Shown: piece after piece, positions 50,139-62,468 of the stretch
Layout: each line of letters begins with the position of its first letter
Position numbering within the stretch: position 1 is the stretch's first letter
NCBI RefSeq assembly: GCF_002999335.1
Contig: NW_020312700.1
Coordinates: 372,001 to 436,000, forward strand
Source of the DNA: Cyclospora cayetanensis
Lineage: Eukaryota; Apicomplexa; Conoidasida; Eucoccidiorida; Eimeriidae
Direction of reading: 5' to 3'
DNA length: 64,000 bases
Made by a program: the position numbers and the translations under genes
Notes under the pieces: model-generated
Seen by the model: the letters and a program-made list of their open reading frames with translations, nothing else
The model's database searches: none
Told to the model about the DNA's origin: nothing

Positions 50139-52865
50139 TAATCATCCTCAACAAACAGTCAACCACATTTGGAGCGCCATCTCTGAAGCAGCAGCGATTG
50201 CAGTAGCAAGGGCCGCAGCCAGCAAAGCAGGGCCGCAGCTGAGGACAGTGCCGCTACGGTACAGAGCGAAGGCCTCCCTCGGCTTTTAATCTTACCGTAG
50301 ATTCCTTTTATGGGCGTATCTTTCTTGATGCCCATGGCTGGAGTTGAAATAATTGCAGCAACAGAAGTAGCAGGGAAAGTTTCAGTTGGTCTGCCCGAAG
50401 TCCCCACAACCGGTCCATGCAGCATACGAGCCGGTTAGGGAACGACTGTTTTCAGGCTCGAAAGCTTCGGTCAGCAGCAGGAAATGTTTAGTAAGGCAAT
50501 AACAGCAGTAGTGTAGCTACTGCAGTGGCACGAAGAGGAACGGCCGAAGCAGAGGCGGCAATTACAACATTATGAATGCGGTGTATCGCTCGCTGCGTCC
50601 AGCGGTGTTGCGTAAGGTGTGGACCTGCTACAGATGGCTCAAGGCATCGAATTCTTGGAGGGCCCCCGTTGAAATTTGCGTGCGGCAATCCTGGTCGTAT
50701 AGGCGGCTACCCGCTTGTTGCAGTGGTGCATGTGTATGCAGTTGCATTTGCTTCCTGGGTAGCTCACCTGGACAAACGGGTCAGCGATGCACACGTTCTA
50801 AGAGTGTGGATACCGCTGTTGCAAGTTTAAAGACGAAAGCACAAAATACACAACCCTAAAGGCGGGGGCATTTTTGGATTCCCTGCTACCGCAGGATTCT
50901 CGTTTTGCTTATGCTGTTCTGAGGTGTGGGCACACCCCCAGAGGACAGCCAGAGGGCGTTTCTTTGCTTTGACTCTACACAGCCTTTTGGCTGAGGCAGC
51001 GACAGTGAAGTAGTGCGCCCAGTGTTAAGGAGGGTCCGCTGATTGGGCCGCGCTTGGAATCAGCAGTCTAAAGTCTCTCGATGTTGTGCACCGACGCGCT
51101 TCTTTTAGGCGGTTTTGCTCACATTGCCCTTGTCTGGATACGGGGCTGTGTACACACCCGGATGACCCCGAGGGGCGGTTGTGCTAGAACCATGCTCTCC
51201 TGTATTATTCTGTGCAAAATCAGGCGTGCAACCCTCGTGATGCGTGATGCTGACTGGGAATGAAGTGTTGAGTGCGGCATTGTGTGAAATACCCTCTGGC
51301 TGCTTAGCTTTAAACCGCGATCTTATCGATTGAGATAGTCTTGCACTGACTGTGTCATGTGTGTAAGTCCTGCCGACCCCTGCATATGGGGGAGTGAAAA
51401 GGGGCACTGTGAAAATACTGGTCCTGGTGGGAGGCCTGTTGGTCTGCTCTAGGCATACAGTGAAGAAGCTATCGCCCAGCACTTGTCGGCTTTTGTGTTT
51501 CTATGAACCGAAGTAGGACGGTTTTTCACTCCAGAATACGTCCAGATGTAACGCCTTTTTATCAGGTCTACACACGGTGACCTGCCTAATTTTTGTATGC
51601 AGCGGTCTTGCTGTCCTGCCAAGAACAGATGTTCGTATTTTTTTAGCGGGCTAAAGCTGCACGTGAGAGTCTTCTGCTACATCAACAATGTTTGAAGTAC
51701 AAATAAGTCAAGACTTTACTATTTTTCTTATTCATATATCATTTTTTGCAGAGTACTGTCAGCTACCGTCAGCTCGATAGAAAAAGACCCATGCTGTCTG
51801 CGTGTGCACTACACAGTATGTGCGAGTCGGTGTAAATGCTCAGAGTGCTTAGCAATCGCACCTACGCGTAGCCTTCTGCCCCTCCCTGTCGCTTTGGAGT
51901 CCTGAGAAGCGCGGGCAGGGAAGGAAGGAAGAACTTCTTAAAAAGCACTAAATACTTTTATCAAAGCTTGCCTGGCTTGAGCCGAAGTGCCTCCTGAGAA
52001 AGAATTGATCCGAAATTCAGGGCATCTGCATGTCGTGGCTCTGCGAGCCCATCCTACACTGCTGCCAAAGGGTAATGCTCCATCTAAGGTTACCGTGGAA
52101 CGATACTTTATCCACACTCAATGCGAGCTACATGGAAAGTTACGCAATGTTTTCCAAAAAACGTCCTTCCCCTGGCTTCGCCCTCGCAGAGTTACAGACA
52201 TGAGGAAAGAGGGGCACCTAATTCACTCATGGCTGTTCGCTTTTTCACCACGCGGACCATCCTCAGTGAGTTGCATATAGCATCCAGCCCATACGCACAC
52301 AGCATTGCGTCTTATTGTATCGAGCTGATATTACTCTGAAATAAACAGGATTGACGCATCAATTTTTCAGTTTGAGGGGTCCAAATCAAAGATAGAGAGT
52401 GTACAGAGGGTGCTTCGGTGTAACTTAGCCCGCTGTATTTTCTGCAGCCATTTTGTAGCACCCTTGCTCGGGTTCCATACCTCTACGTCGAGTTTAACTG
52501 CATGCGGGACAGCGAAAGAATTCCCGCCCTATCGCTCCCCTGCATGCAGGCGAAAACACAAACGCAGTGCAACTCAGGAAAGCAGACGCATGCGTTGAGC
52601 GACAAAGCTAAATCGGTGGGAGAGAATTCACGCCCTAGCAAACAATGAACGAGGTACCAAAACAACACAACCTTGATGGCGCCATGGCTCGCTGTCTTCA
52701 GAACACTATGGTATATGAGTCTCTTGCTACAAGAAATTAAAGGACTGATCAGTATGTAGAAGGGATCAAAGTAGACACGGCAGCATCACTGTCCTCGTTT
52801 CTCGTAGGCTGATATGTGCATGCGATTGCAGCCAGCGCATGCAGCATGGTCGAAGTCAAAGCTCC
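50139..52865. other. Downstream of kinase gene, no further gene recognised
   Basis: CAG/GCA-rich sequence continues to about 50280 in a different frame (HIWSAISEAAAIAVARAAAS), which could be 3' UTR or part of an alternatively spliced C-terminus. From 50.9 kb onward nothing coding was recognised. The right end merges into the retroelement copy. Confidence 0.35.
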
Positions 52866-52869
52866 TATA

Positions 52870-55800
52870 GAGGCATAAGCACGAATGTACAGACAGCACA
52901 CCTAAGAGTGCGCACGGACATATCCCAGTGTAGAAGACATCTTAACAGTATGAACTGCCGCGTTTTCCAAGCAAGCCTGTATATTGAGGTAGCTATCTCC
53001 GGTAGAGCGTTTCTCGGTGAAAGGACAATCGCCAAAGAGCTCGAAGAATAAAGTCCGTGGAGACCAGCACTGCTGATGAAACCAAACCGCAAGCTCTCCC
53101 CAATGCAACGAATCCTGCTGAAGTTGGCATTTTCTCATCCCATTTCGCAGGAACTCTCATCTAGTATCTCCGCAGCGCAAGTGCCTTCGAATCCGGTACC
53201 TCTACGGCTCCCTGTGGAAAGTCCGCCTCCACTTGGGTAAGTTGCTTCCGCGGTAAATACCATGAATTAAAAAGGGAGGCTTGAAGCTTATACAGCATGC
53301 GAATAGTAGTAGTTTTTCGGCACCCTCAACTTCCAAAAGAATCAATAAAGTAAGGGACGAATGGGGTTCGTGAGAGGCTGCAAATGGTTCTCGCCATCGG
53401 TCGCCTGTCCGTCTAATCTTCTTTTGGTAAGCCCTATAAAGCCTGGCGATCTTCCAGCACCAAATATCTAGGCTTGAAACACAGCTGACCACCGCTTGCC
53501 ACAATTCTGTTCTTGTCTCTCATGAGCTTCGCGCAACACTTCCTTGTATTAACCAGCTGGTCTTTGAGTGCCTTCACTGCTGAAGATTGCTGCAGACCCC
53601 TAAGCGTTAGTTGTACGTCCGGATGGTAGAAGTGCTCCTCAACGTGCACCAAGGATGCCGGAGAGCACCGGGTAAGCGAGAGTACTGCTGTATTATAAAC
53701 GTACTCAGCACAAGCAAAAACCGTCAAGTCAAGGAATAGGATTTTTGCTAGCAAGGACTCACAAATACTGAGCGAGCGTGCGATTGGTGTGCTCCTTTTC
53801 TCTATGTGCTTTGGGGTGGTTCGCAGTGGTCACACTGGTATTAATGTGTAGGCTGGCCATTACGGCACGCCAGAGTGCACCAGCGAACTTCGGATCCTTA
53901 TCCGCTTTGACACTCCTGAAGATTCTGTAAAGCCTTCACATATGAGGCTAGGATAATTGAGCAACTTATTGGGGTGCAATGGAGCGGGAGCAAGGAAAGA
54001 AATGGGCAATTCTGCTGAGTTTCTCGGCGACGACTTGGATGCTATCCTGACGCATGACCTCCAGCAGTCTCACAGTAAAGTCCACGGTCAGATTAGTTCA
54101 TATTATTTTAACCAGCATAATTCGTTGCAACGCAGGGGATTTAGAATAACTGCTCAAACTGAGCTGCTGACAATTTGGGCATGACAGTGCGCATTCTGCC
54201 GCGGGTAGTATGCTAGGCCACAAGAACCGTAAAGTTTCCATTGTAGTACGTATCCCATCATGAAACGAAAGATCGTGCTCATGGGTGCTGCTCAGAACAA
54301 CGCTGTATGAAGGAACTTGGGCTCTTCAAGCCACGGAATCCCCGCTTTGCTTTTTACCACAGCAGGGCCATCCTGAGAGGGAAAGTGCCTCACCCATTCA
54401 CCATTGTGGATATCGGCAACAGTATTGGGTGCATGGGTGTCAAAAGCATTAGACGCACGCAAATTTGATAGACGCCATCAATGATCAAAGACAAGAGTAG
54501 TTGAGCTGCAGAGTAGTGAACCACTGGTGCGTAGCGAGAGCGCATCGATGTCCAATGTTGGTGATGCCCTCGATATAGTTCAGTGTGATGCTGCGCTGCA
54601 GGAGCCATCCATCCCAGCAAACAGCTCTAGGACTATCACAGTACTGAAAAGTCTGCATAAGGTAGGGTATATGCTAACGCTTGGTATGAACAAAAACGTG
54701 ATGCCCACATGAATAGTGCAGGCATTCCTATAGGCCACCATACCGCATTGGATTTATTTGTCGAGTACTGGAAATTGCTTGGGTTCGGTGAAGCCATGAC
54801 AATAACAAGGAAGTTGTTGATGCTTTTAAAGCCCTAGTCTGCTAAGAGCGAGCAGCACCCATAGCCACGTCACTAGAAGCCGCTGTTAGGAAGAAATAAA
54901 GGATTTAATTGGGAAGGCAAGTACCGGAGGAGCTGGGAGGCGGGCAGAAAGCGTCTTTGCTGCAGGAGCCTCCTTTATCCAGGTAACAGCATGTGCTTCC
55001 AAATAAGATAAGCTAAAGCAGAAATGCCATCAATCCAGCAGCAAAATTCAAGTGATACGGGTCAATGCAATAGAACTTCAAAACGTCTTTGCCGCTGCGA
55101 AAAAAGTGGTCCACGCCTTGATTGCTTCACTTTTTGCCGATTTTGGCTTGATTTTGGAGCCAAAGCACGGAATGCTAGATAACTTACTACTTCCATAAAG
55201 ACGATCATTGGCATGCCTTCCCATATTCTTGCGTGTCCGGAAACAGCCGAAACGCACGTTGTGGGTGCTGAAGGTGGCCTCAAATATTTTGGCTGTAGAC
55301 CAAGACGTCGTCCATATAAAGTCGCATCCGTGCCTACTCGATACGGCTCATAACAGTCTCGAGTAACTCCCCTTTGCACTGATCTGGGGTATTAACAAAT
55401 CCAAAGTACTATAGGCACACTCAAATTTGCTGTTGCCAGTGTGCGACGCCGTCTCTTATTGTCAGGGCGAATAGGGCGTGGGGAAAAATCGTGCCTCGTC
55501 TCTGCTTTCAAGTAAATTGCTGAGTCGGGTAGGTTTTCAAGTAACGCGTAAAGATGGAGCATCAAAGAATTTTTTACTTCTTTGTTCTCGTGTTCAAGAT
55601 CTAAAAGGTACTGTGCTTGCACCATCCTGTGCCCCTTTTCGACATCAACACCGAGTTACGCCCCAAAGCACTGATCTAGTACCGCACTTTTCACTTGGTC
55701 AACAGCTTATAGCTTCCTTCTTATTCTCTGCTGCCTGCTACGAGCTCCGATACCGTGAAACATCGCATCCGGAGGGCCCGGGGAGTAGCTCAATACGGTG

Positions 55801-57110
55801 TGCTGGACGATCAGCAGGTAGCCAGCCTGCTGGCAGGGGGTCATAATTTAATACATTTCTAGAATCCTTGACACTTGCTCAGTTCTGAAGTTTCTTGGCT
55901 GACCCTTTGATCAAAATCCACAGTAAAGGACAAGTTACAGTGTCAAATGTCGAAATGCATGCTGACAACCGCCTTCTCTCACTGCACTAATGAACCGACC
56001 TCCTGATGACTCTGCCAACCTTTTTGAGCTCTCGAAGCCACTCTGACATTATGGGTAAAATGAACAATGTTAAGGGGACCCGCAGATGCTTCCTCCCAGC
56101 GCCTCTTAGCAGACCAACCCCCAGAGTGCGCAGCTGTGACGGCATTCGCACCCTCCATTGGGTTATTTGAGGCAAACTTAGGATGATGTCCTTCTCCACA
56201 GGTCCAGCATACAAGGCAAAAACCATGCTGATAAGGCCAAATCCAAATCCGAAGCCCTCTTAGGCTGCCGTAGCCTTGCCAGTCCATGCGCTCTGCCATC
56301 TCTCAGTATATCTGAGCTTTTAAGACAACGCCAACGAGTGAACAGGCTGAATACGACTCTCTGCTGCCTCCTCTAACAACATATCCACTTCGAATTCTGT
56401 GGCAAGTAAGTCTAGAAAATCTCGACTAGAAGTGTGTGCTTCTCTGAGCTTCGAGTTGACCCGTGGCTGGTCCCCAACCAGCGCTATATCTTGTGGAGTC
56501 CCCTTAAACACGCCACAGCCTGCTTGGGGGCTCTTCGTTTCCCTGCTGCGCCATCTTGCGTTCACAGCAGCTTGTTCCCATTGCCGAGCCCGTTATTAGA
56601 GTGTTTCTTGGTTTTCTACATTCCCTTTGTATAATCCAAATTGCCACAATAGAAATATTCGTGCTCTAGGGGGCTGTCTGGAGTTGCTTTACGAGGGCAC
56701 ATTCTTCTTAAATGCTCATTCATTGTTATACTTTGATTGTGGGCTAGGGCGGGTTGACAAGCTACAGCATTCATGATTTCTGAGCTTTAGAAAAGCTCTT
56801 TCTTCAGCTGAGGGCACAGGCGACTGGCTCGCCTGCTCCTAAAAGTAGAGTATTCCACCATTTGCAGACGCTCCGCCGCTAGATGGCCAAACTGCTTAGT
56901 GGCAAATATTCCTAGGAATGTCCATGCCTGACGGGACACTTCGGGTAGAAATGTGATAGGCCAGTGAAAAAACAGCTGTTTGTCTACTTCGTGGCTTTTT
57001 TGAAACCCGGAATCTCTAGCGTGTGAGGCGAGCGTCAAAGCCACTGGACCATCCCTAGTGGCATATTTCTCGACATACTGACCTATCATACCCATTTTTA
57101 GATTCCCCAC
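52870..57110 (-). mobile_element. Decayed Ty3/gypsy-type retrotransposon, copy 2 (pol and possible gag)
   Basis: On the minus strand, 55318-55292 reads YMDDVLVYS, preceded in frame by FGFVNTPDQCKGELLETVM and followed by a stop and GHLQHPQRAFRLF: the Ty3/gypsy reverse-transcriptase palm. Near 55.8 kb LPADRPAHRIELLPGP matches the conserved start of gypsy RT. Integrase core remnants at about 54.1-54.0 kb read TVDFTVRLLEVMRQDSIQVV and SRIAHF. The integrase C-terminal side at 53.75-53.43 kb reads YNTAVLSLTRCSPASLVH, then DVQLTLRGL and VKALKDQL, with DKNRIV. Stops and frameshifts interrupt it. An uninterrupted minus frame at 56787-57110 is upstream in element order and could be gag-derived. It has the same orientation and internal spacing as the copy at 3.7-6.8 kb, except for an extra ~1.1 kb before RT. 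LTRs were not identified. Confidence 0.8.
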
Positions 57111-58774
57111 TTCAGCTATTTTAAATCTCTCAAATCTTGCTGCTGGGCCATACTATACTCTGAAAAAACCGATGAATCCAGGCTTATAAGAAGGATTGAT
57201 ATAGTGTAATTCCTACAGTAAAAGACTTTTCCTACACACCGAAAAACAAGTCAAGCCCTTTTCCATTCAATAATCATGACTCGAAATTCACTGGTTCCTC
57301 TTCATATGGAGATACACAAAGGGGTTCATCTTCAGCTGGCCTGTAAAACCGTTAAGTGCTTGCCCATCCTTATGGTCGTCACACTATTCTGGTTTGCATG
57401 ACATCGGTGCATTCAACAACATTTGATGAGCTGGCAAATCACGCCCTTCCCCCAGCTGTGAACCAAGTGCGTCCGCGTTACCTTGTATGCCGGTTTCTGC
57501 CGCCCTGACAGGTGTTGTGCTACTGTCAACTTCCACCCCCAGCAGGGTGCTTTTTCCAGAATGTTCCCATAAACAATTCAAACAGTAAATACTGATACCT
57601 TGAACGCAACCAGAGAACTGCTGTAGGGTAACTAGACATTTAATTGCATCCACAGCCAGTTGACGGGAGGGGAACAGGTGCATCGTATCATGCGGTGCTA
57701 CCAAGGATAAAGCTCCGTCTAAGGTCTCCCTGGGGAGAATCATATTGTAGAGTAAATTAGAACTTTGGTAAAAGTATTCAGTGCTTTTCCATAAACGCTT
57801 CCTTTTTTGTCTGCTTGGGCTCCTCAGGACTCTGAAACGAGAGGGGAAGAGACCGATAGGCACCGCTTAGCTACAATTTCAAGACATGCTGAGCATTCAG
57901 GGCAAGTTGTACCTTTCGTGTAGTGCACATGCAGGCAACTCTGCAATAAATGAGGTATACGAACGGATAAACCAATTAGTCAAGTGTTTGCCAATTCTTA
58001 ATCAAATATAACTGTGCAGAAGAAAATATCCAAGTACAGCGCAGTCCGCTACAATTTAGCGTTGCGCTTTACGCCTGGGCGTGACCTCGGCAACTTACTT
58101 GGCATCAATTGTGCTCTTTTTACCGAGCATCAGCCCCATAGAAGAGACCACGGATTATGTAATACGCATATTATGCTGGAGACAGTGGAGGTACAGTAAA
58201 AATTATCAACGCGGAAGCACTCAAGCTGTTGTCTTTCAAGGAAACAATTAGAGCACGCTGCGCACAAGAGACCCGTCGGACGAGTAAAGGACAAGGAAAT
58301 GTGGCAAAGGAGTTTTCGTACTATAAGCAGACCGGCCGAACCGAATTTCAAAAGTAGAAGAAGCGGCCCCTCACACTGCACAGCTGCTGTGCTGCTCTGC
58401 ATGCATGGGAGGCTCTGGGGTCCAACCCGTCGTGTTCCCTGTGTTGTTTGACTGTCCTGTGTAATTCCTCATCTGTTATTTGGTGAACTAACGCACAGAG
58501 ATTTCCAAACAGGCAAAGAGGCGCTGCAGCAGCAGCAGCAGCGGGAGCAGCACGACCGACTCCACCCGTGGCTCGAGGGTTCTCAGCTGTCTTTTACAGT
58601 GTCCTGGATCGTTCGGCTGTCCGTCGATAAACTCATACTCTTGTCTCCTAGTTGAATCTCGTGAAGCCTGGGCTAAAAGCGCATCAGCGAGCCACAAGAC
58701 AGCCCACCCTGGAACCAAAACGGCGAAATAGGGCAGGGAAACAGCACCCATACCTTCCATAACGCGCACAAAAA
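57111..58774. other. Flank between retroelement and proteasome gene
   Basis: A 159-codon minus-strand open frame (57384-57863) lies upstream of the retroelement in its reading direction and may be the gag side, but no zinc knuckle or capsid motif is visible. The last part, with a GCA/GCT triplet run near 58525-58550, precedes the proteasome start and likely holds its promoter. Confidence 0.35.
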
Positions 58775-60462
58775 ATGAGCTATGACAGGGCGATCACGGT
58801 TTTCTCCCCAGATGGGCACCTTCTGCAGGTCAATCGCAGCGCACGTGATGAGTGGGAAGCAATCCGGCGTTCCATGCAGAACGGGCTGACACCACCACTG
58901 GCTGTGGCAGTACAGTGCCAACAAAACCTGAATTTAGCACCGAGGTCTCTAGTTGTGTGTCTGGGGAGCCTGTGGGGGCAAAGGGAGCTGCACTGGAGAT
59001 CTAGCGTGTCTACGCTTGTCTCCGTTTGCTTAGGTGGAGTACGCTATAGAAGCGGTCAGGCGTGGGGGTTGCGTTGTCGGAGTCAGAGGGAAGGACGTCG
59101 TGGTGCTTGCCGTCGAAAGAAAGGCAGCAGCAAAGCTCCAAGAGCCCAGGTGAGTAAAGTATGTCCCTCTAGCTGAACACGCGGTCGGATGCCTCCTCAA
59201 CGCCCGCGGTTGCATGCATGCTGAAGCGCAGAAACGTAGAGCTCAGCGGGGGTATTGCGTGTCGCCCACCACAGTGTGCGGATCTCCATGAGCTCTTAAA
59301 GCAGACGTCGTGCCTCAGATTCAGAATCCTCCCCATGGCTGGTTTGGAGGTGTCGGTGTTGTCAGGACAAGCCGAAAGTTGCTGCTGCTAGATGATGGTC
59401 TGTGTTGCGCCTTTGCTGGACTCCATGCCGACGCGCGTGTGCTGATGGCGAAGGCGCAGCTGGAGGGGCAGAGTTACAGACTCAACAATGACACACCTCC
59501 CACAGCAGACTACATGGCGAGGTATATTGCACAGGTCCAGCAGGTGAGCGAGCAGCGGCCTTAGATTTAGCGGCGCATCTCCTCCCGTTTCTCCTTCTGT
59601 TCAAATAGTGCTGAACGACGCGGCCTGCAAGCCCGCTCATCCGTTTTTCATAATTTTTGCTAGTGCATCTGTACTCCCTGAGTTCTGTACATGTACCTGC
59701 AAGTAGGGGGTCGATGCGCAGGCGTGCTGTGCGCCTCTTCCTGCGTATGCGCTGGAAGACCTCCCATTCCTCTCTTTCTTTCATTTTTCGTGCTGCTTCG
59801 TTCTTTCGCGGATAGCCTCGATCATCTGTTGCCTCTAGTGTTCAGGCCACCAGACAGCAACCGCTATGTACAGTCCTCAATGCCTCAAGAGACCGTTGCC
59901 GTTTTCGAATGCTGTCTTCCTCTGCCTTCACAAGCGATCTTAGACATCAAAAGTATTCATTTTTTCGTCGTGAGAGTTCACCTCCACCGTCTAGTGGTCT
60001 TATCTGTAGTCAGATGACATCCTCTGGCTGTGGCGGTGGTCTAGGCGTCCGTCTGCAGGGCTTTTCTTCATCGTGTACTGGCTCCTCGTCTATCCGTCGC
60101 GTAGCTTCATTCTCACGCATGCTTGCCATGATTCTTTGTTCTGCGTAATTTGGATTGCCATCTCTACAGAAGTACACCCACAGAGGCGGTGTGCGACCCT
60201 TTGGCCTTTCCACGCTTCTGGCCGGTGTCGATGGCGAAGGCCGCGTGGCACTTTACCAGACGGAGCCATCGGGCATCTTCGCTCGCTGGAAGGCGCAGGC
60301 ACTTGGGAAGAACTCGAAGGTAGATCTCTACATAAAGGATGGAGTGATTTCAGTTGCAGGCTGCCCGACTGAGAGCTCAAAGAGCGTGGTCAACGTTTTG
60401 TGCTTTTCTGCTCGAAGTAGCGCAGGTTGAGCCGTGATAGCGATAGCGAACGTTGCTTGGGG

Positions 60463-60509
<47 letters not shown>

Positions 60510-61219
60510 CACATTTGAATCGTATGTGGACGTGGGTGTGCACCCCAGACCGTGCAGGAGTATTTGGAAAAAAATTACAAGGAGGATCTGGGGGAGGAGG
60601 AGACTCTTTCCTTGGCCTTCAGCGCCTTGACTGAAGTTGTAGAGGCTGGCAAGAAGAACCTTGAGTGCGCCATCATCCGCAAGGACCGCGTGGAGTTCCT
60701 TCCGGAGGAACGCATTGCCGTGGAGGTATGGCTATTAGAAAGTTCGACTGACCCTGCTCTCAAAACCACGGTATCGCGCTGTACGCCTTCATAGATTCAT
60801 GTGAAAGCATCTACTCTGGGAGAGCTAAAGGCTACCAGCACACGTTGCGCCGAGATGCTGCTTCTAAGCTCAAGAGTTCCTTTCCCTAGCAAAGAGGACA
60901 AATCAACGCACCTACGAGTTGCCTCCCCTGCCGACTCTCGTTTCTAGTTTCAAAGTCTTTTCATGAAAACTAGTGTCTACTGCATGTTACCCGTTGGACG
61001 TTGAATGCGTGAGACGGCGAGCTGCTCTTGGCTTTGCCCCTGCTCCCTGTGGTTGCTTTCTTCCTCTCCCTCCACGTGTAGAGGTTGGAGGCCTTTTCAG
61101 CTTGGACAGGTATTCTTTATCCCCGCCATATTTCCTGTTGTGTACTTCAATTGCAGGTCGAGCGCCTTGAGGCACAAAAGAAGTCAGTGGAAGAGGAAGT
61201 CAGGCCCGCTGACAGCTAA
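58775..61219 (+). CDS. PSMA7: 20S proteasome subunit alpha type 7 (alpha-4)
   Basis: Six exons join exactly in phase: 58775-58828, 59034-59149, 59366-59543, 60170-60319, 60549-60725, 61157-61219, giving 245 residues, the usual length for this subunit. The product is a non-catalytic member of the outer alpha ring of the 20S core, which gates substrate entry. The N-terminus [18 protein letters not shown] plus [12 protein letters not shown] is the proteasome alpha signature, and [14 protein letters not shown] is diagnostic of alpha-4. Further family blocks are [71 protein letters not shown] and [11 protein letters not shown]. The C-terminus is a charged helix ending in PADS, without the HbYX-like features of activator partners. 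Every intron has GT-AG ends; intron 4 holds an (AT)20 microsatellite. It converges with the minus-strand gene ending at 62469. Confidence 0.97.
60467..60506. repeat. (AT)20 microsatellite in proteasome intron 4
   Basis: A perfect run of 20 AT dinucleotides lies between exons 4 (ends 60319) and 5 (starts 60549) of the alpha-4 gene, about 40 bp upstream of the acceptor. Such perfect repeats are usually length-polymorphic. Confidence 0.97.
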
Positions 61220-62468
61220 AGAAGTCCCTTCTCCAAAGCAGTCGCCTGTGCCAAAGCGGGGACGAGTCGTCAGTTTTCGTGCTTGCCTTTCTCGGAGAGG
61301 CCCTCTTTGCTGCACAACAGCTACTGGTGTACTCAGTAACACTGCTTTTGGAGGTGTGCTTGTACCGCCTTGCGACGCTGTCTGCATATATATATATATT
61401 TATGTGCTTCTAGAGTTTGTGCGCGTACAGAGGAAGAATATATTTATATCCGCATATGTAGCTATGAGACGCGCATCCGAAGGGTAGAACAGAAGTCTAT
61501 ATTGCCAGAGACTCAGGCTGCCCTTGTACACACAGTACAGTCAGTCATCTGCGCTCCCCAGACTAATCTGCACATCCCACTTTAGCTCTTGCCGAAATTC
61601 ACTGTCAGCTTGTTCTCCCCGTAGATATAAAATTGAGCAATGCTCATAATAAACGAGGCAGACACCGAGAGCTAGATGTTCACGGTTCCATGGACAACGA
61701 GCAGTATACAAGCAGGTGGTGCTGCGGGCACGAGAATGTGGATGTCTGATGACGCTAGAAGCCACTAAGTCTGTCCATAGGCGCTCCCGCAATTCTCATC
61801 AGAATATCTCCTACCTGTTGCATTAGGACTTTGTTCCTAAGGATTTTAGGTGGGCCGGCAGAAAGCGTCAACCCCATTGAAGGAACTCACAGCCAGCACC
61901 AACAGAGGGAAGAGGCTTCAGTATCCGCATGCAGCGCAGACCAGTATCACATGAGCGCGAAGGAAAGCATTATGTGGGGCTCCAGCAAGGCACAGAAGTG
62001 CCTAGCCAAAGCATCCCTACGTGTTTCTTGTAATGAAGACAGAAAAGCTTAGAGTTTTCTCTTCAGAGAGAGAAAGAGGCAGGCAAAAAGCGTGATACAC
62101 CCCGGTTGTACGGTGTACCGTCACTGCATTATGAGGGCCTGACCGCATGGCCAACAGATAGGCTCTTTGAGCCTCCGGCTGTATCTTCCTTCTACACATC
62201 GTCGTGTCTGCCTGAAATAACCGACAGTCACTCCCAGCCTGGCAGCGTCCTGAAGGCCACAGGCACAGCGGAGCGAGTGGGGTGACGCCAAGTGATGATG
62301 AACATTCTTTGTGGCGTTCCTGAGTGGGCAGCACGTGTGCTGGGATTCCAGGGCCCAAGCGAACGCCGTTCAAGGGGCCCTGCGAAGGGTTCGAGCGACG
62401 CGCAAAGTGAGGTGTGGGGCCCTTGGGGCCCTCCTGCCACCCCGTGCCACAATAGTGCACTCCCTCTC
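61220..62468. other. Intergenic region between convergent genes
   Basis: This separates the proteasome stop from the stop of the NAD(P)H-hydrate dehydratase gene on the opposite strand. It includes a short TA-rich run near 61386-61400 and otherwise no motif-bearing frame; both 3' untranslated regions should lie here. Confidence 0.45.

Noticed and set aside
55780..55850. Possible tRNA (TAGCTCAATACGG)
   Set aside because: There is no B box and no acceptor-stem pairing; the stretch is explained by retroelement pol sequence on the other strand.
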